Assembly: GCA_002898955.1 (NCBI GenBank)
Contig: BEIP01000096.1
Span: forward strand, 1-6,120
DNA from: a bacterium HR39
GTDB taxonomy: Bacteria > Pseudomonadota > Alphaproteobacteria > Geminicoccales > Geminicoccaceae
Reading direction: 5' to 3'
DNA length: 6,120 nt
The notes beneath the pieces were generated by a model. It worked only from the letters and a program-made list of their open reading frames with translations, had not been told where the DNA came from and ran no database searches. The position numbers and the translations under genes were made by a program. This document shows positions 1 through 5,752 of the stretch, piece by piece. Within the stretch, counting starts at the first letter, position 1. Each line of letters begins with the position of its first letter.

Positions 1-713
1 GTAAGCGGGGGTTCGAGCGCGCGCGGCCGCTGTTCCCGCGCGAGCCCGAGGGCCTGGTCTGCGTCGGCGAGATCGCGGCCGCCCACGGGATCCGCGGGGC
101 GCTGCGGCTGCGCACCTTCACCGAGGTGCCCGAGAACGTGCTGGCCTACGGCCCGCTCCTCGACGAGGAGGGACGCGAGCTCCTGCGCATCCGCCGAGTG
201 GTGGGGCACTGGAAGGGCGGCCTCATCGTCGAGGCCGAGGACGTCCCCGACCGCACCCACGCGGAATTCCTGCGCGGGCTCAGGGTCTACGTGCCCAGGA
301 GCGCTTTGCCCGAGCCCGGCGAGGAGGAATACTACCACGTGGACCTGGTCGGGCTGCGCGTGTTCGACGAAGAGGGCCGCGACCTCGGACGGGTGCTGGC
401 GGTGCACGACTTCGGCGGCGGCGAGATCCTCGAGTACGGCCACGATCGCCGCCACACCCACATGATCCTCTTCACCCGCGACACGGTGCCCGAGGTCGAC
501 CTCGAGAACCGCCGCATCGTGGTGCGCCCGCCGGCGGAGGTGGTGGTCCCGCCCGCGCCGGCCGCGGAAGGCGGGCCGGAAACGGCGGAAGGCGAGGAGG
601 GCGCCGCACCGACCGCCACGCCGGAAGCCGCGGGCGGCTTCGCCGGGATGCGGCGCCGGCCGGGCGGACGGCGGCGTTCCGCCCCCCGCGGACGGACGGA
701 GGAGGAGCGGTGA
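1..713 (+). CDS. rimM: Ribosome maturation factor RimM (5' end outside window)
   Basis: RimM binds ribosomal protein S19 in the 30S head and assists 16S rRNA processing and late 30S assembly in the cytoplasm. The frame is open from position 3 to the TGA at 711-713, giving 236 visible residues. Visible residues 20-38 carry the N-terminal RimM signature ([16 protein letters not shown]...). The C-terminal PRC-barrel follows, with [10 protein letters not shown], the [14 protein letters not shown] stretch and [18 protein letters not shown], ending near visible residue 176. The last 60 or so residues are a Pro/Ala/Glu then Arg-rich low-complexity tail beyond the usual 170-180 residue length. No ATG, GTG or TTG occurs in frame before the GTG at 126, and that codon would delete the conserved N-terminal motif, so the true start lies upstream of the window. 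It overlaps trmD by 4 bp, in the usual rpsP-rimM-trmD-rplS order. Function is confident from the motifs; the role of the tail is unknown. Confidence 0.95.
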   Translation, partial: KRGFERARPLFPREPEGLVCVGEIAAAHGIRGALRLRTFTEVPENVLAYGPLLDEEGRELLRIRRVVGHWKGGLIVEAEDVPDRTHAEFLRGLRVYVPRSALPEPGEEEYYHVDLVGLRVFDEEGRDLGRVLAVHDFGGGEILEYGHDRRHTHMILFTRDTVPEVDLENRRIVVRPPAEVVVPPAPAAEGGPETAEGEEGAAPTATPEAAGGFAGMRRRPGGRRRSAPRGRTEEER

Positions 714-1417
714 GCGCGCCCTGGACGGCCACCGTGCTCACCATCTTCCCGGAGATGTTCCCGGGCCCCCTCGCCTTCTCCCTCTCCGGCAGGGCGCTGG
801 AGAAGGGGCTGTGGCGGCTCGAGGCGGTGGACCTGCGCGACTTCGCCACCGACCGCCACCGCAGCGTGGACGACACGCCCATGGGCGGCGGCGCCGGCAT
901 GGTGATCCGCCCCGACGTGGTGGCGCGGGCGGTGGAGGCGGTGCGCGCGCGCGGCGCCCCCGGCCCGCTGGTCTACCTCACCCCGCGCGGCTACCGCATG
1001 ACCCAGAAGGAAGTGGACGCGCTCGCGCGCGGGCCGGGCGTCGTCATCCTGTGCGGCCGCTACGAGGGGGTGGACCAGCGGGTGATCGACGCCCTCGGTT
1101 TCTGCGAATACGGCGTGGCGGACTTCGTCATGTCGGGCGGCGAGATCCCGGCCATGGCGGTGATCGACGCCTGCGTGCGGCTGCTGCCCGGCGTGGTGGG
1201 GGATGCCGCCTCGCTGGAGGAGGAGAGCTTCCGCGGGGGACTGCTGGAGTATCCCCACTACACCCGCCCGCAGGTGTGGGAGGGCATTCCGGTCCCCGAG
1301 GTGCTGCTCTCGGGCGATCACGCCGCCATCCGCCGCTGGCGGCGCCGGAAGGCCCTCGAGACCACGCGCGAGCGGCGGCCGGAGCTGCTGCTCGGGCATT
1401 TCTCGCGCGATCCGTGA
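710..1417 (+). CDS. trmD: tRNA (guanine-N1-)-methyltransferase TrmD
   Basis: TrmD uses S-adenosylmethionine to methylate N1 of G37 next to the anticodon, which prevents +1 frameshifting. It is a cytoplasmic SPOUT-family homodimer. The 235-residue product has the family's usual length. Visible motifs are TIFPEMFPG (11-19), [11 protein letters not shown] (54-64), the trefoil-knot segments [11 protein letters not shown] (89-99) and [14 protein letters not shown] (114-127), SGGEIPAM (142-149), and [12 protein letters not shown] then [10 protein letters not shown] further on. Arg157 aligns with R154 of the E. coli/Haemophilus enzyme. At the position of their catalytic Asp169 this protein has Glu172, within EESF. 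The start is the GTG at 710, which forms a GTGA overlap with the rimM stop and has a strong GGAGG at 698-702 inside the rimM 3' end. This points to translational coupling. A 70-bp gap follows before rplS. Identification is secure. Confidence 0.97.
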   Translation: MSAPWTATVLTIFPEMFPGPLAFSLSGRALEKGLWRLEAVDLRDFATDRHRSVDDTPMGGGAGMVIRPDVVARAVEAVRARGAPGPLVYLTPRGYRMTQKEVDALARGPGVVILCGRYEGVDQRVIDALGFCEYGVADFVMSGGEIPAMAVIDACVRLLPGVVGDAASLEEESFRGGLLEYPHYTRPQVWEGIPVPEVLLSGDHAAIRRWRRRKALETTRERRPELLLGHFSRDP

Positions 1418-1440
1418 AGGCTTGAAAGCGTGACGACCCG

Positions 1441-1464
1441 GCCCACAACCCGGTGGTTGGGGGC
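1441..1464 (+). promoter_or_regulatory. Leader hairpin between trmD and rplS
   Basis: The left arm GCCCACAACC (1441-1450) and right arm GGTTGGGGGC (1455-1464) pair over nine of ten positions around a CGGT loop, with one A-G mismatch. No T-run follows, so it does not look like an intrinsic terminator. It ends about ten bases before the GAGGAGAGG Shine-Dalgarno (1473-1481) of rplS. It may be an mRNA leader structure controlling L19 translation or a processing/stability element. The pairing is seen directly; any function is inference. Confidence 0.4.
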
Positions 1465-1487
1465 GCAGCGACGAGGAGAGGACGGCG

Positions 1488-1922
1488 ATGGACCTGCTGC
1501 AGCAGTTCGAACGGGAGCAGATGGAGCGCCTGCTCGCGCAGCGCCCGGTGCCCGACTTCCGCCCCGGTGACACGGTGCGGGTGCACCAGCGGGTCATCGA
1601 GGGCAACCGCGAGCGCATCCAGGTGTTCGAGGGCGTGGTGATCGCGCGGCGCAACCGTGGCATCAACTCGTCCTTCACCGTGCGCAAGATCAGCTACGGC
1701 GAGGGCGTGGAGCGCGTCTTCCCGCTGTTCAGCCCCCGCATCGAGAAGATCGAGGTGGTGCGCCGCGGCCGCGTGCGGCGGGCGAAGCTGTACTACCTGC
1801 GCGAGCGGCGCGGCAAGGCGGCGCGCATCCGCGAGCTGCTGGGTCCGAAGGGCGCCGCGCCGGCGGAGGAGGCCGCCGCCGAAGCGGTCGGAGTGGAGGA
1901 CGGCGGGGGCACGGGCGAGTGA
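1488..1922 (+). CDS. rplS: 50S ribosomal protein L19
   Basis: L19 is a structural protein of the large ribosomal subunit and lies at the 30S-50S interface, contributing to inter-subunit contacts. The 144-residue product begins [16 protein letters not shown]. It contains the L19 core: the basic [20 protein letters not shown] region (24-43), [20 protein letters not shown] (45-64), and [20 protein letters not shown] onward (65-84), with [15 protein letters not shown] near 100-114. The core matches bacterial L19 of about 115 residues. Residues 119-144 are an Ala/Glu/Gly-rich acidic tail of the kind seen on many alphaproteobacterial L19 proteins (from memory). The ATG at 1488 is preceded by GAGGAGAGG at 1473-1481, six bases away. 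It follows trmD after a 70-bp gap containing a hairpin, and leuC begins 45 bp later. Identification is secure. Confidence 0.97.
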   Translation: MDLLQQFEREQMERLLAQRPVPDFRPGDTVRVHQRVIEGNRERIQVFEGVVIARRNRGINSSFTVRKISYGEGVERVFPLFSPRIEKIEVVRRGRVRRAKLYYLRERRGKAARIRELLGPKGAAPAEEAAAEAVGVEDGGGTGE

Positions 1923-1967
1923 GCCGCGTCCGCGTCGTGTCGGGGTGAAGTCCGGGGAGGCTGCCGC

Positions 1968-3383
1968 ATGAGCGGTCCGAAGACGCTGTTCGACAAGATC
2001 TGGGACAGCCACGTGGTGGACGTGCAGGAGGACGGCACCTGCCTCCTCTACATCGACCGCCACCTGGTGCACGAGGTGACGAGCCCGCAGGCCTTCGCCG
2101 GCCTGCGCGCCGCCGGGCGGAAGGTGCACCGGCCCGAGACGGTGCTGGCGGTGCCCGACCACAACGTGCCCACCACGGACCGCTCGCGCGGCATCCCCGA
2201 CCCCACCTCGCGCATCCAGGTGGAGACGCTGCGCCGCAACTGCGCCGAGTTCGGCATCACCCTGTTCGACATGGACGACGTCCGCCAGGGCATCGTCCAC
2301 GTCATCGGCCCCGAGCAGGGCTTCACCCTGCCCGGCACCATCGTGGTGTGCGGCGATTCCCACACCAGCACCCACGGCGCCTTCGGGGCGCTGGCCTTCG
2401 GCATCGGCACGAGCGAGGTCGAGCACGTGCTCGCCACCCAGACGCTCCTGCAGAAGCGGCCGAAGACCATGCGCATCCTGGTGGTGGGCGAGCTCGGCTT
2501 CGGCGTCTCCGCCAAGGACGTGATCCTCGGCATCATCGGCCGCATCGGCACCGCCGGCGGCACCGGCCACGTGATCGAATATGCCGGCCCGGTGATCGAG
2601 GCGCTCTCGATGGAAGGGCGGATGACCGTCTGCAACATGTCCATCGAGGCCGGCGCGCGGGCGGGGCTGGTGGCGCCCGACGGGAAGACCTTCGCCTGGC
2701 TGCGCGGACGGCCGATGGCGCCCAAGGGGGCGCTGTGGGAGCAGGCGGTGGCCTACTGGCGCACCCTGCCCTCCGATCCCGGTGCCCGCTACGACCGCGA
2801 GGTGGTGATCGACGCCTCCGAGCTCGAGCCGATGGTCACGTGGGGCACCTCGCCGCAGGACGTGGTGCCGATCACCGGGCGCGTGCCCGATCCGGCGCGG
2901 GAGCGGGACGAGAAGCGCCGCGCCGCCATGGAGCGGGCGCTCGCCTACATGGGCCTCGAGCCGGGCATGCCGATGGAGGAGATCCGCATCGACAAGGTCT
3001 TCATCGGCAGCTGCACCAACGCGCGGCTCGAGGACCTGCGCGCGGCGGCCGAGGTGGTGAGGAAGAGCGGCCTCGAGGTGGCGCCGAACGTGCAGGCGCT
3101 GGTCGTCCCCGGCTCCGGTCTGGTCAAGCACCAGGCGGAGGAGGAGGGACTCGATCGCATCTTCGTCGAGGCCGGCTTCGAGTGGCGCGAGCCGGGCTGC
3201 TCCATGTGCCTCGCCATGAACGCCGACCGGCTGCAGCCGGGCGAGCGCTGCGCGTCGACCAGCAACCGCAACTTCGAGGGACGTCAGGGCAAGGGCGGAC
3301 GCACCCACCTGATGAGCCCGGCCATGGCTGCGGCCGCCGCGCTGACCGGCCGGCTCACCGACGTCCGCAAGCTCGTCGCCTGA
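1968..3383 (+). CDS. leuC: 3-isopropylmalate dehydratase (isopropylmalate isomerase), large subunit LeuC
   Basis: LeuC is the [4Fe-4S] catalytic subunit that, with LeuD, isomerises 2-isopropylmalate to 3-isopropylmalate by dehydration and rehydration in leucine biosynthesis. At 471 residues it has the standard length of the short bacterial LeuC type. Aconitase-superfamily motifs are clear: VPDHNVPT (62-69), [20 protein letters not shown] (129-148), [14 protein letters not shown] (344-357) and [10 protein letters not shown] (409-418). Cys349, Cys411 and Cys414 fit the three cluster ligands. The ATG at 1968 is preceded by GGGGAGG (1954-1960) with seven bases between, and the protein begins [17 protein letters not shown] as expected. 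The 45-bp gap after rplS has no room for a leucine-rich leader peptide, so classical leu attenuation is not visible here. leuD follows 10 bp downstream. Identification is secure. Confidence 0.98.
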   Translation: MSGPKTLFDKIWDSHVVDVQEDGTCLLYIDRHLVHEVTSPQAFAGLRAAGRKVHRPETVLAVPDHNVPTTDRSRGIPDPTSRIQVETLRRNCAEFGITLFDMDDVRQGIVHVIGPEQGFTLPGTIVVCGDSHTSTHGAFGALAFGIGTSEVEHVLATQTLLQKRPKTMRILVVGELGFGVSAKDVILGIIGRIGTAGGTGHVIEYAGPVIEALSMEGRMTVCNMSIEAGARAGLVAPDGKTFAWLRGRPMAPKGALWEQAVAYWRTLPSDPGARYDREVVIDASELEPMVTWGTSPQDVVPITGRVPDPARERDEKRRAAMERALAYMGLEPGMPMEEIRIDKVFIGSCTNARLEDLRAAAEVVRKSGLEVAPNVQALVVPGSGLVKHQAEEEGLDRIFVEAGFEWREPGCSMCLAMNADRLQPGERCASTSNRNFEGRQGKGGRTHLMSPAMAAAAALTGRLTDVRKLVA

Positions 3384-3393
3384 GGATCACGCC

Positions 3394-4017
3394 ATGCAGC
3401 CCTTCCGCAAGCTCACCGGCATCGCGGCGCCGCTGCCGCTCGTCAACGTCGACACCGACCAGATCATCCCGGCGAAGTGGCTGAAGACCATCGAGCGCAC
3501 CGGTCTCGGCCGCGGCCTGTTCGAATCCCTGCGCTACCGCGAGGACGGCAGCGAGAACCCCGACTTCGTCCTCAACCGCGAGCCCTACCGCCGCGCGGTG
3601 ATCCTGATCACCGGCGAGAACTTCGGCTGCGGCAGCTCGCGCGAGCACGCGCCGTGGGCGCTCCTGGACTTCGGCATCCGCTGCATCATCGCGCCGTCCT
3701 TCGCCGACATCTTCTTCAACAACTGCTTCAAGAACGGCATCCTCCCCATCGTCCTGCCGCAGGAGACGGTGGACCTGCTGATGCACGAGGCGGAGAGCGC
3801 GCCCGAGCCGGTGTTCACCGTCGACCTCGAGGAGCAGCTCGTCCAGCGGCCCTCGGGCAACGAACCGATCCGCTTCGAGGTGGATCCGTTCAAGCGCCAG
3901 TGCCTGCTGGAGGGCCTCGACGACATCGGCCTCACCCTGCAGAAGCTGGCGAAGATCGAGGCGTTCGAGCGCAGCCAGCGGCTGCAGCAGCCCTGGCTGT
4001 GGCCCTCGGCGGCGTGA
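3394..4017 (+). CDS. leuD: 3-isopropylmalate dehydratase, small subunit LeuD
   Basis: LeuD is the swivel-domain small subunit that completes the isopropylmalate isomerase active site with LeuC; it holds no iron-sulfur cluster. At 207 residues it has the usual length. Visible motifs are [16 protein letters not shown] (16-31), [20 protein letters not shown] (70-89) with the substrate-contact GCGSSREHA loop, and [20 protein letters not shown] (98-117). The rest is a typical C-terminal region with [15 protein letters not shown] near 169-183. The ATG at 3394 lies 10 bp after the leuC stop, and the best ribosome-binding match, TGAGGA (3381-3386), overlaps that stop. The two subunits are therefore probably translated in step. 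A strong hairpin plus T-run lies 27 bp after the stop. Identification is secure. Confidence 0.98.
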   Translation: MQPFRKLTGIAAPLPLVNVDTDQIIPAKWLKTIERTGLGRGLFESLRYREDGSENPDFVLNREPYRRAVILITGENFGCGSSREHAPWALLDFGIRCIIAPSFADIFFNNCFKNGILPIVLPQETVDLLMHEAESAPEPVFTVDLEEQLVQRPSGNEPIRFEVDPFKRQCLLEGLDDIGLTLQKLAKIEAFERSQRLQQPWLWPSAA

Positions 4018-4044
4018 TCCGCGGGGCGAAGACGCGGGTGATCC

Positions 4045-4073
4045 GGCGGCCGCATCGTGCGGCCGCCCGTTTT
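4045..4073 (+). terminator. Probable rho-independent terminator or attenuator between leuD and leuB
   Basis: A perfect 10-bp stem is formed by GGCGGCCGCA (4045-4054) and TGCGGCCGCC (4058-4067), with a TCG loop. CG and then TTTT (4070-4073) follow. Nearly all stem pairs are G-C and the T-run starts two bases after the stem, as in an intrinsic terminator, although the T-run is short. The structure lies 27 bp after leuD and ends 13 bp before the leuB ATG. It probably ends or limits leuCD transcription; read-through would feed leuB. I see no clear promoter between it and leuB. Confidence 0.65.
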
Positions 4074-4075
4074 CG

Positions 4076-4081
4076 GGGGAG
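4076..4081 (+). promoter_or_regulatory. leuB: leuB ribosome-binding site (decides the start)
   Basis: GGGGAG at 4076-4081 lies five bases before the ATG at 4087. The only longer in-frame start, GTG at 4057, falls in the loop of the preceding hairpin, has no Shine-Dalgarno and would add ten residues not expected for LeuB. The ATG at 4087 is therefore preferred. Confidence 0.7.
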
Positions 4082-4086
4082 CGGAG

Positions 4087-5199
4087 ATGAGCGGGGAGCG
4101 ACGGATCCTGTTCCTGCCGGGTGACGGCATCGGCCCGGAGATCATGGCGCAGGTGCGCCGCCTCATCGACTGGTTCGACGAACGGGGCTACGGCTTCGTC
4201 GTCGAGGAGGGCGAGGTCGGCGGCACCGCCTACGAGCGCCACGGCACGCCGCTCCCCGACGCCGTGCTGGCGAAGGCGCAAGAGATCGGCACCGTCATGT
4301 TCGGTGCCGTGGGCGGGCCGCAGTGGGACGACCTGCCCTTCCACCTCAAGCCGGAACAGGGTCTGCTGCGGCTGCGCAAGGAGCTCGGGCTGTTCGCCAA
4401 TCTGCGCCCGGCCATGGTGTTCGACGCGCTGGTGGACGCCTCCAGCCTCAAGCCGGATCTGGTGCGCGGGCTCGATCTGATGATCGTGCGCGAGCTCACC
4501 GGCGGCGTCTACTTCGGCGAACCCCGCGGCATCGAGGAGCTGCCCGACGGCGAGAAGCGGGCGGTGGACACGCAGGTCTACACCACCCCGGAGATCCGGC
4601 GCATCGCCCGCGTGGCCTTCGAGCTCGCCCGCGGCCGGCGCAACAGCGTCACGTCGGTGGAGAAGGCCAACGTCATGTACAGCGGCGTGCTGTGGCGGCG
4701 CACGGTGCAGGAGCTGCACGACCGGGAGTATCCCGACGTGGAACTCCGCCACATGTACGCCGACAACTGCGCCATGCAGCTCGTCCGCCAGCCGAAGCAG
4801 TTCGACGTCATCGTCACCGACAACCTCTTCGGCGATCTGCTGTCGGACGAGGCGGCGATGCTCACCGGCTCGCTCGGCATGCTGCCCTCCGCCTCGCTGG
4901 GCGAAGTGCGGGCCGACGGCCGCCGCAACGCCCTCTACGAGCCGGTGCACGGCAGCGCGCCCGACATCGCCGGGCAGGACCGGGCCAATCCGCTGGCCTG
5001 CATCCTGAGCTTCGCCATGCTGCTGCGCCACAGCTTCGGCCTGTCCGCCGAAGCGGACCTCGTCGAGAAGGCGGTGGCGGCGGTGCTGGAGGCCGGCTAC
5101 CGCACCGCCGACATCCACACTCCCGGCACCACGCTGGTGGGCACCACCGAGATGGGCAGCCGGGTGCTGGAGGCGATGGGCCGCCTCGCGCTGGCGTGA
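4087..5199 (+). CDS. leuB: 3-isopropylmalate dehydrogenase LeuB
   Basis: LeuB oxidises 3-isopropylmalate with NAD+ to 2-isopropyl-3-oxosuccinate, which decarboxylates to 2-oxoisocaproate, the immediate keto-acid precursor of leucine. The 370-residue product has the normal length. It shows [12 protein letters not shown] (8-19) and the substrate arginines Arg97 (LRLRKEL), Arg107 (NLRPAM) and Arg135 (IVRELTGG). Tyr142 is in GVYFGE, Lys193 in VEKANVM, and the metal aspartates are Asp226 (MYADN), Asp250 and Asp254 ([11 protein letters not shown]). The NAD-binding HGSAPDIAG is at 288-296. The expected catalytic and binding residues are all present, so it should be active. It lies downstream of leuCD in the same direction but behind a strong hairpin, so its expression may be partly separate from leuCD. 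asd often follows leuB in related genomes (from memory) but is not here. Identification is secure. Confidence 0.98.
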   Translation: MSGERRILFLPGDGIGPEIMAQVRRLIDWFDERGYGFVVEEGEVGGTAYERHGTPLPDAVLAKAQEIGTVMFGAVGGPQWDDLPFHLKPEQGLLRLRKELGLFANLRPAMVFDALVDASSLKPDLVRGLDLMIVRELTGGVYFGEPRGIEELPDGEKRAVDTQVYTTPEIRRIARVAFELARGRRNSVTSVEKANVMYSGVLWRRTVQELHDREYPDVELRHMYADNCAMQLVRQPKQFDVIVTDNLFGDLLSDEAAMLTGSLGMLPSASLGEVRADGRRNALYEPVHGSAPDIAGQDRANPLACILSFAMLLRHSFGLSAEADLVEKAVAAVLEAGYRTADIHTPGTTLVGTTEMGSRVLEAMGRLALA

Positions 5200-5217
5200 A
5201 CGGCGCCGGCGGGACGC

Positions 5218-5246
5218 GGGTCCGCGGCGGACCTCTCCCCGGGGAG
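5218..5246. repeat. Two adjacent inverted repeats after leuB
   Basis: The first, GGTCCG (5219-5224) with CGGACC (5228-5233) around CGG, forms a perfect 6-bp stem, extendable by one G-T pair. One base later comes CTCCCCGGGGAG (5235-5246), a perfect 12-bp palindrome. They start 20 bp after the leuB stop. Without a T-run they are not a standard intrinsic terminator. They could be an mRNA 3'-end structure or a binding site for a dimeric regulator. The symmetry is seen directly; function is inference. Confidence 0.35.
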
Positions 5247-5317
5247 CACGACGGCGCCTAAGCCACGGAGCGGCCCGCACCGGCACTTCCCTTCCCCGCC
5301 CGCTCCGCTTCTGCTAG

Positions 5318-5332
5318 CCGCAGTCGCTGCGG
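5318..5332 (+). promoter_or_regulatory. Hairpin ahead of the cupin gene
   Basis: CCGCAG (5318-5323) and CTGCGG (5327-5332) form a perfect 6-bp stem with a TCG loop. The right arm overlaps the first two bases of a GGAGGAGG run (5331-5338). A second purine run, GGGAGGA (5342-5348), lies five bases before the GTG at 5354 and is the better ribosome-binding site. The hairpin may modulate translation, but a 6-bp stem in DNA this GC-rich can arise by chance. Confidence 0.25.
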
Positions 5333-5353
5333 AGGAGGTGCGGGAGGACGACC

Positions 5354-5752
5354 GTGGAGAGCCGCCGGGTCCCCGAGGCCGTGGACGTGCTGGCGCCGGA
5401 CGGATCGGAGATCCGCCTGCTGCCGGTGGTGGCGCGCGGCAGCATGGTCCACTGCCGTCTCGCCCCCGGCGCGGTGACGCGGGCGGTGCGCCACCGCACC
5501 GTCGACGAGCTGTGGTACGTGCTGCGCGGGCGCGGGGTGCTGTGGCGCGCGCGGGACGGCGCGGAGAGCGAGGTGGAGCTCCTGCCCGACACCGCCTACG
5601 CCATCCCCGTCGGCACGTCCTTCCAGTTCCGCTGCACCGGCCCCGAGCCGCTCGAGATCGTCATCGTCACCATGCCGCCCTGGCCGGGAGAGCGGGAGGC
5701 GGAGCGCGTTCCCGACCACTGGCCGCCCCGTGTGCCGGGAGAGGAGCGGTGA
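5354..5752 (+). CDS. Small single-domain cupin protein
   Basis: This is a 132-residue soluble protein with one conserved beta-barrel cupin domain and no signal peptide or membrane segment. Cupin motif 1 is seen as RHRTVDELWYVLRGRG (46-61) and motif 2 as YAIPVGTSFQF (82-92), followed by a distinctive TMPPWPGE segment (106-113) and DHWPP near the end. Only one histidine (His47) and Glu52 remain of the usual motif-1 metal ligands, and Phe90 stands where motif 2 normally has His. Metal binding is therefore doubtful or unusual. I recall similar 'HRTVEEIWYVL...TMPPWPG' cupins in many proteobacteria and actinobacteria, with no assigned substrate. The GTG at 5354 is chosen because a frame stop lies at 5315-5317, no other start intervenes, and GGGAGGA is well placed. 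The gene overlaps the following ATPase gene by 4 bp, suggesting co-translation. Biochemical role is unknown. Confidence 0.85.
   Translation: MESRRVPEAVDVLAPDGSEIRLLPVVARGSMVHCRLAPGAVTRAVRHRTVDELWYVLRGRGVLWRARDGAESEVELLPDTAYAIPVGTSFQFRCTGPEPLEIVIVTMPPWPGEREAERVPDHWPPRVPGEER

Noticed and set aside
126..128. GTG at 126 as the rimM start
   Set aside because: It would remove the conserved [15 protein letters not shown] motif, which is clearly encoded in frame upstream.
332..1687. Long open frame on the minus strand opposite rimM, trmD and rplS
   Set aside because: It is antisense to three secure genes, has Arg/Ala/Pro/His-rich sequence with no recognisable domain, and is expected where GC-rich codons suppress stop codons.
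1923..1967. Leucine leader peptide or T-box-like attenuator upstream of leuC
   Set aside because: The gap is only 45 bp, with no leucine-rich open frame and no terminator hairpin.
1128..3308. 726-codon minus-strand open frame opposite the end of trmD, rplS and leuC
   Set aside because: It is a composition artefact: opposite well-conserved genes, with His/Arg/Ala/Gly-rich repeats of no family and no start context.
23..4066. Seven copies of the octamer GCGGCCGC (23, 75, 1053, 1765, 3330, 4046, 4059)
   Set aside because: This is more than a simple composition estimate gives, but five lie in coding sequence, where Ala/Arg/Gly codons favour it, with no regular spacing. Only the pair in the terminator stem has structural meaning.
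4057..4086. Upstream GTG start for leuB adding ten residues
   Set aside because: The GTG lies in the loop of the terminator-like hairpin, lacks a Shine-Dalgarno, and the added residues do not fit LeuB N-termini; the ATG at 4087 has a good site.
3355..5286. 643-codon minus-strand open frame opposite leuD and leuB
   Set aside because: It mirrors the codon structure of leuD and leuB, crosses their boundary and the terminator, and has no recognisable domain.
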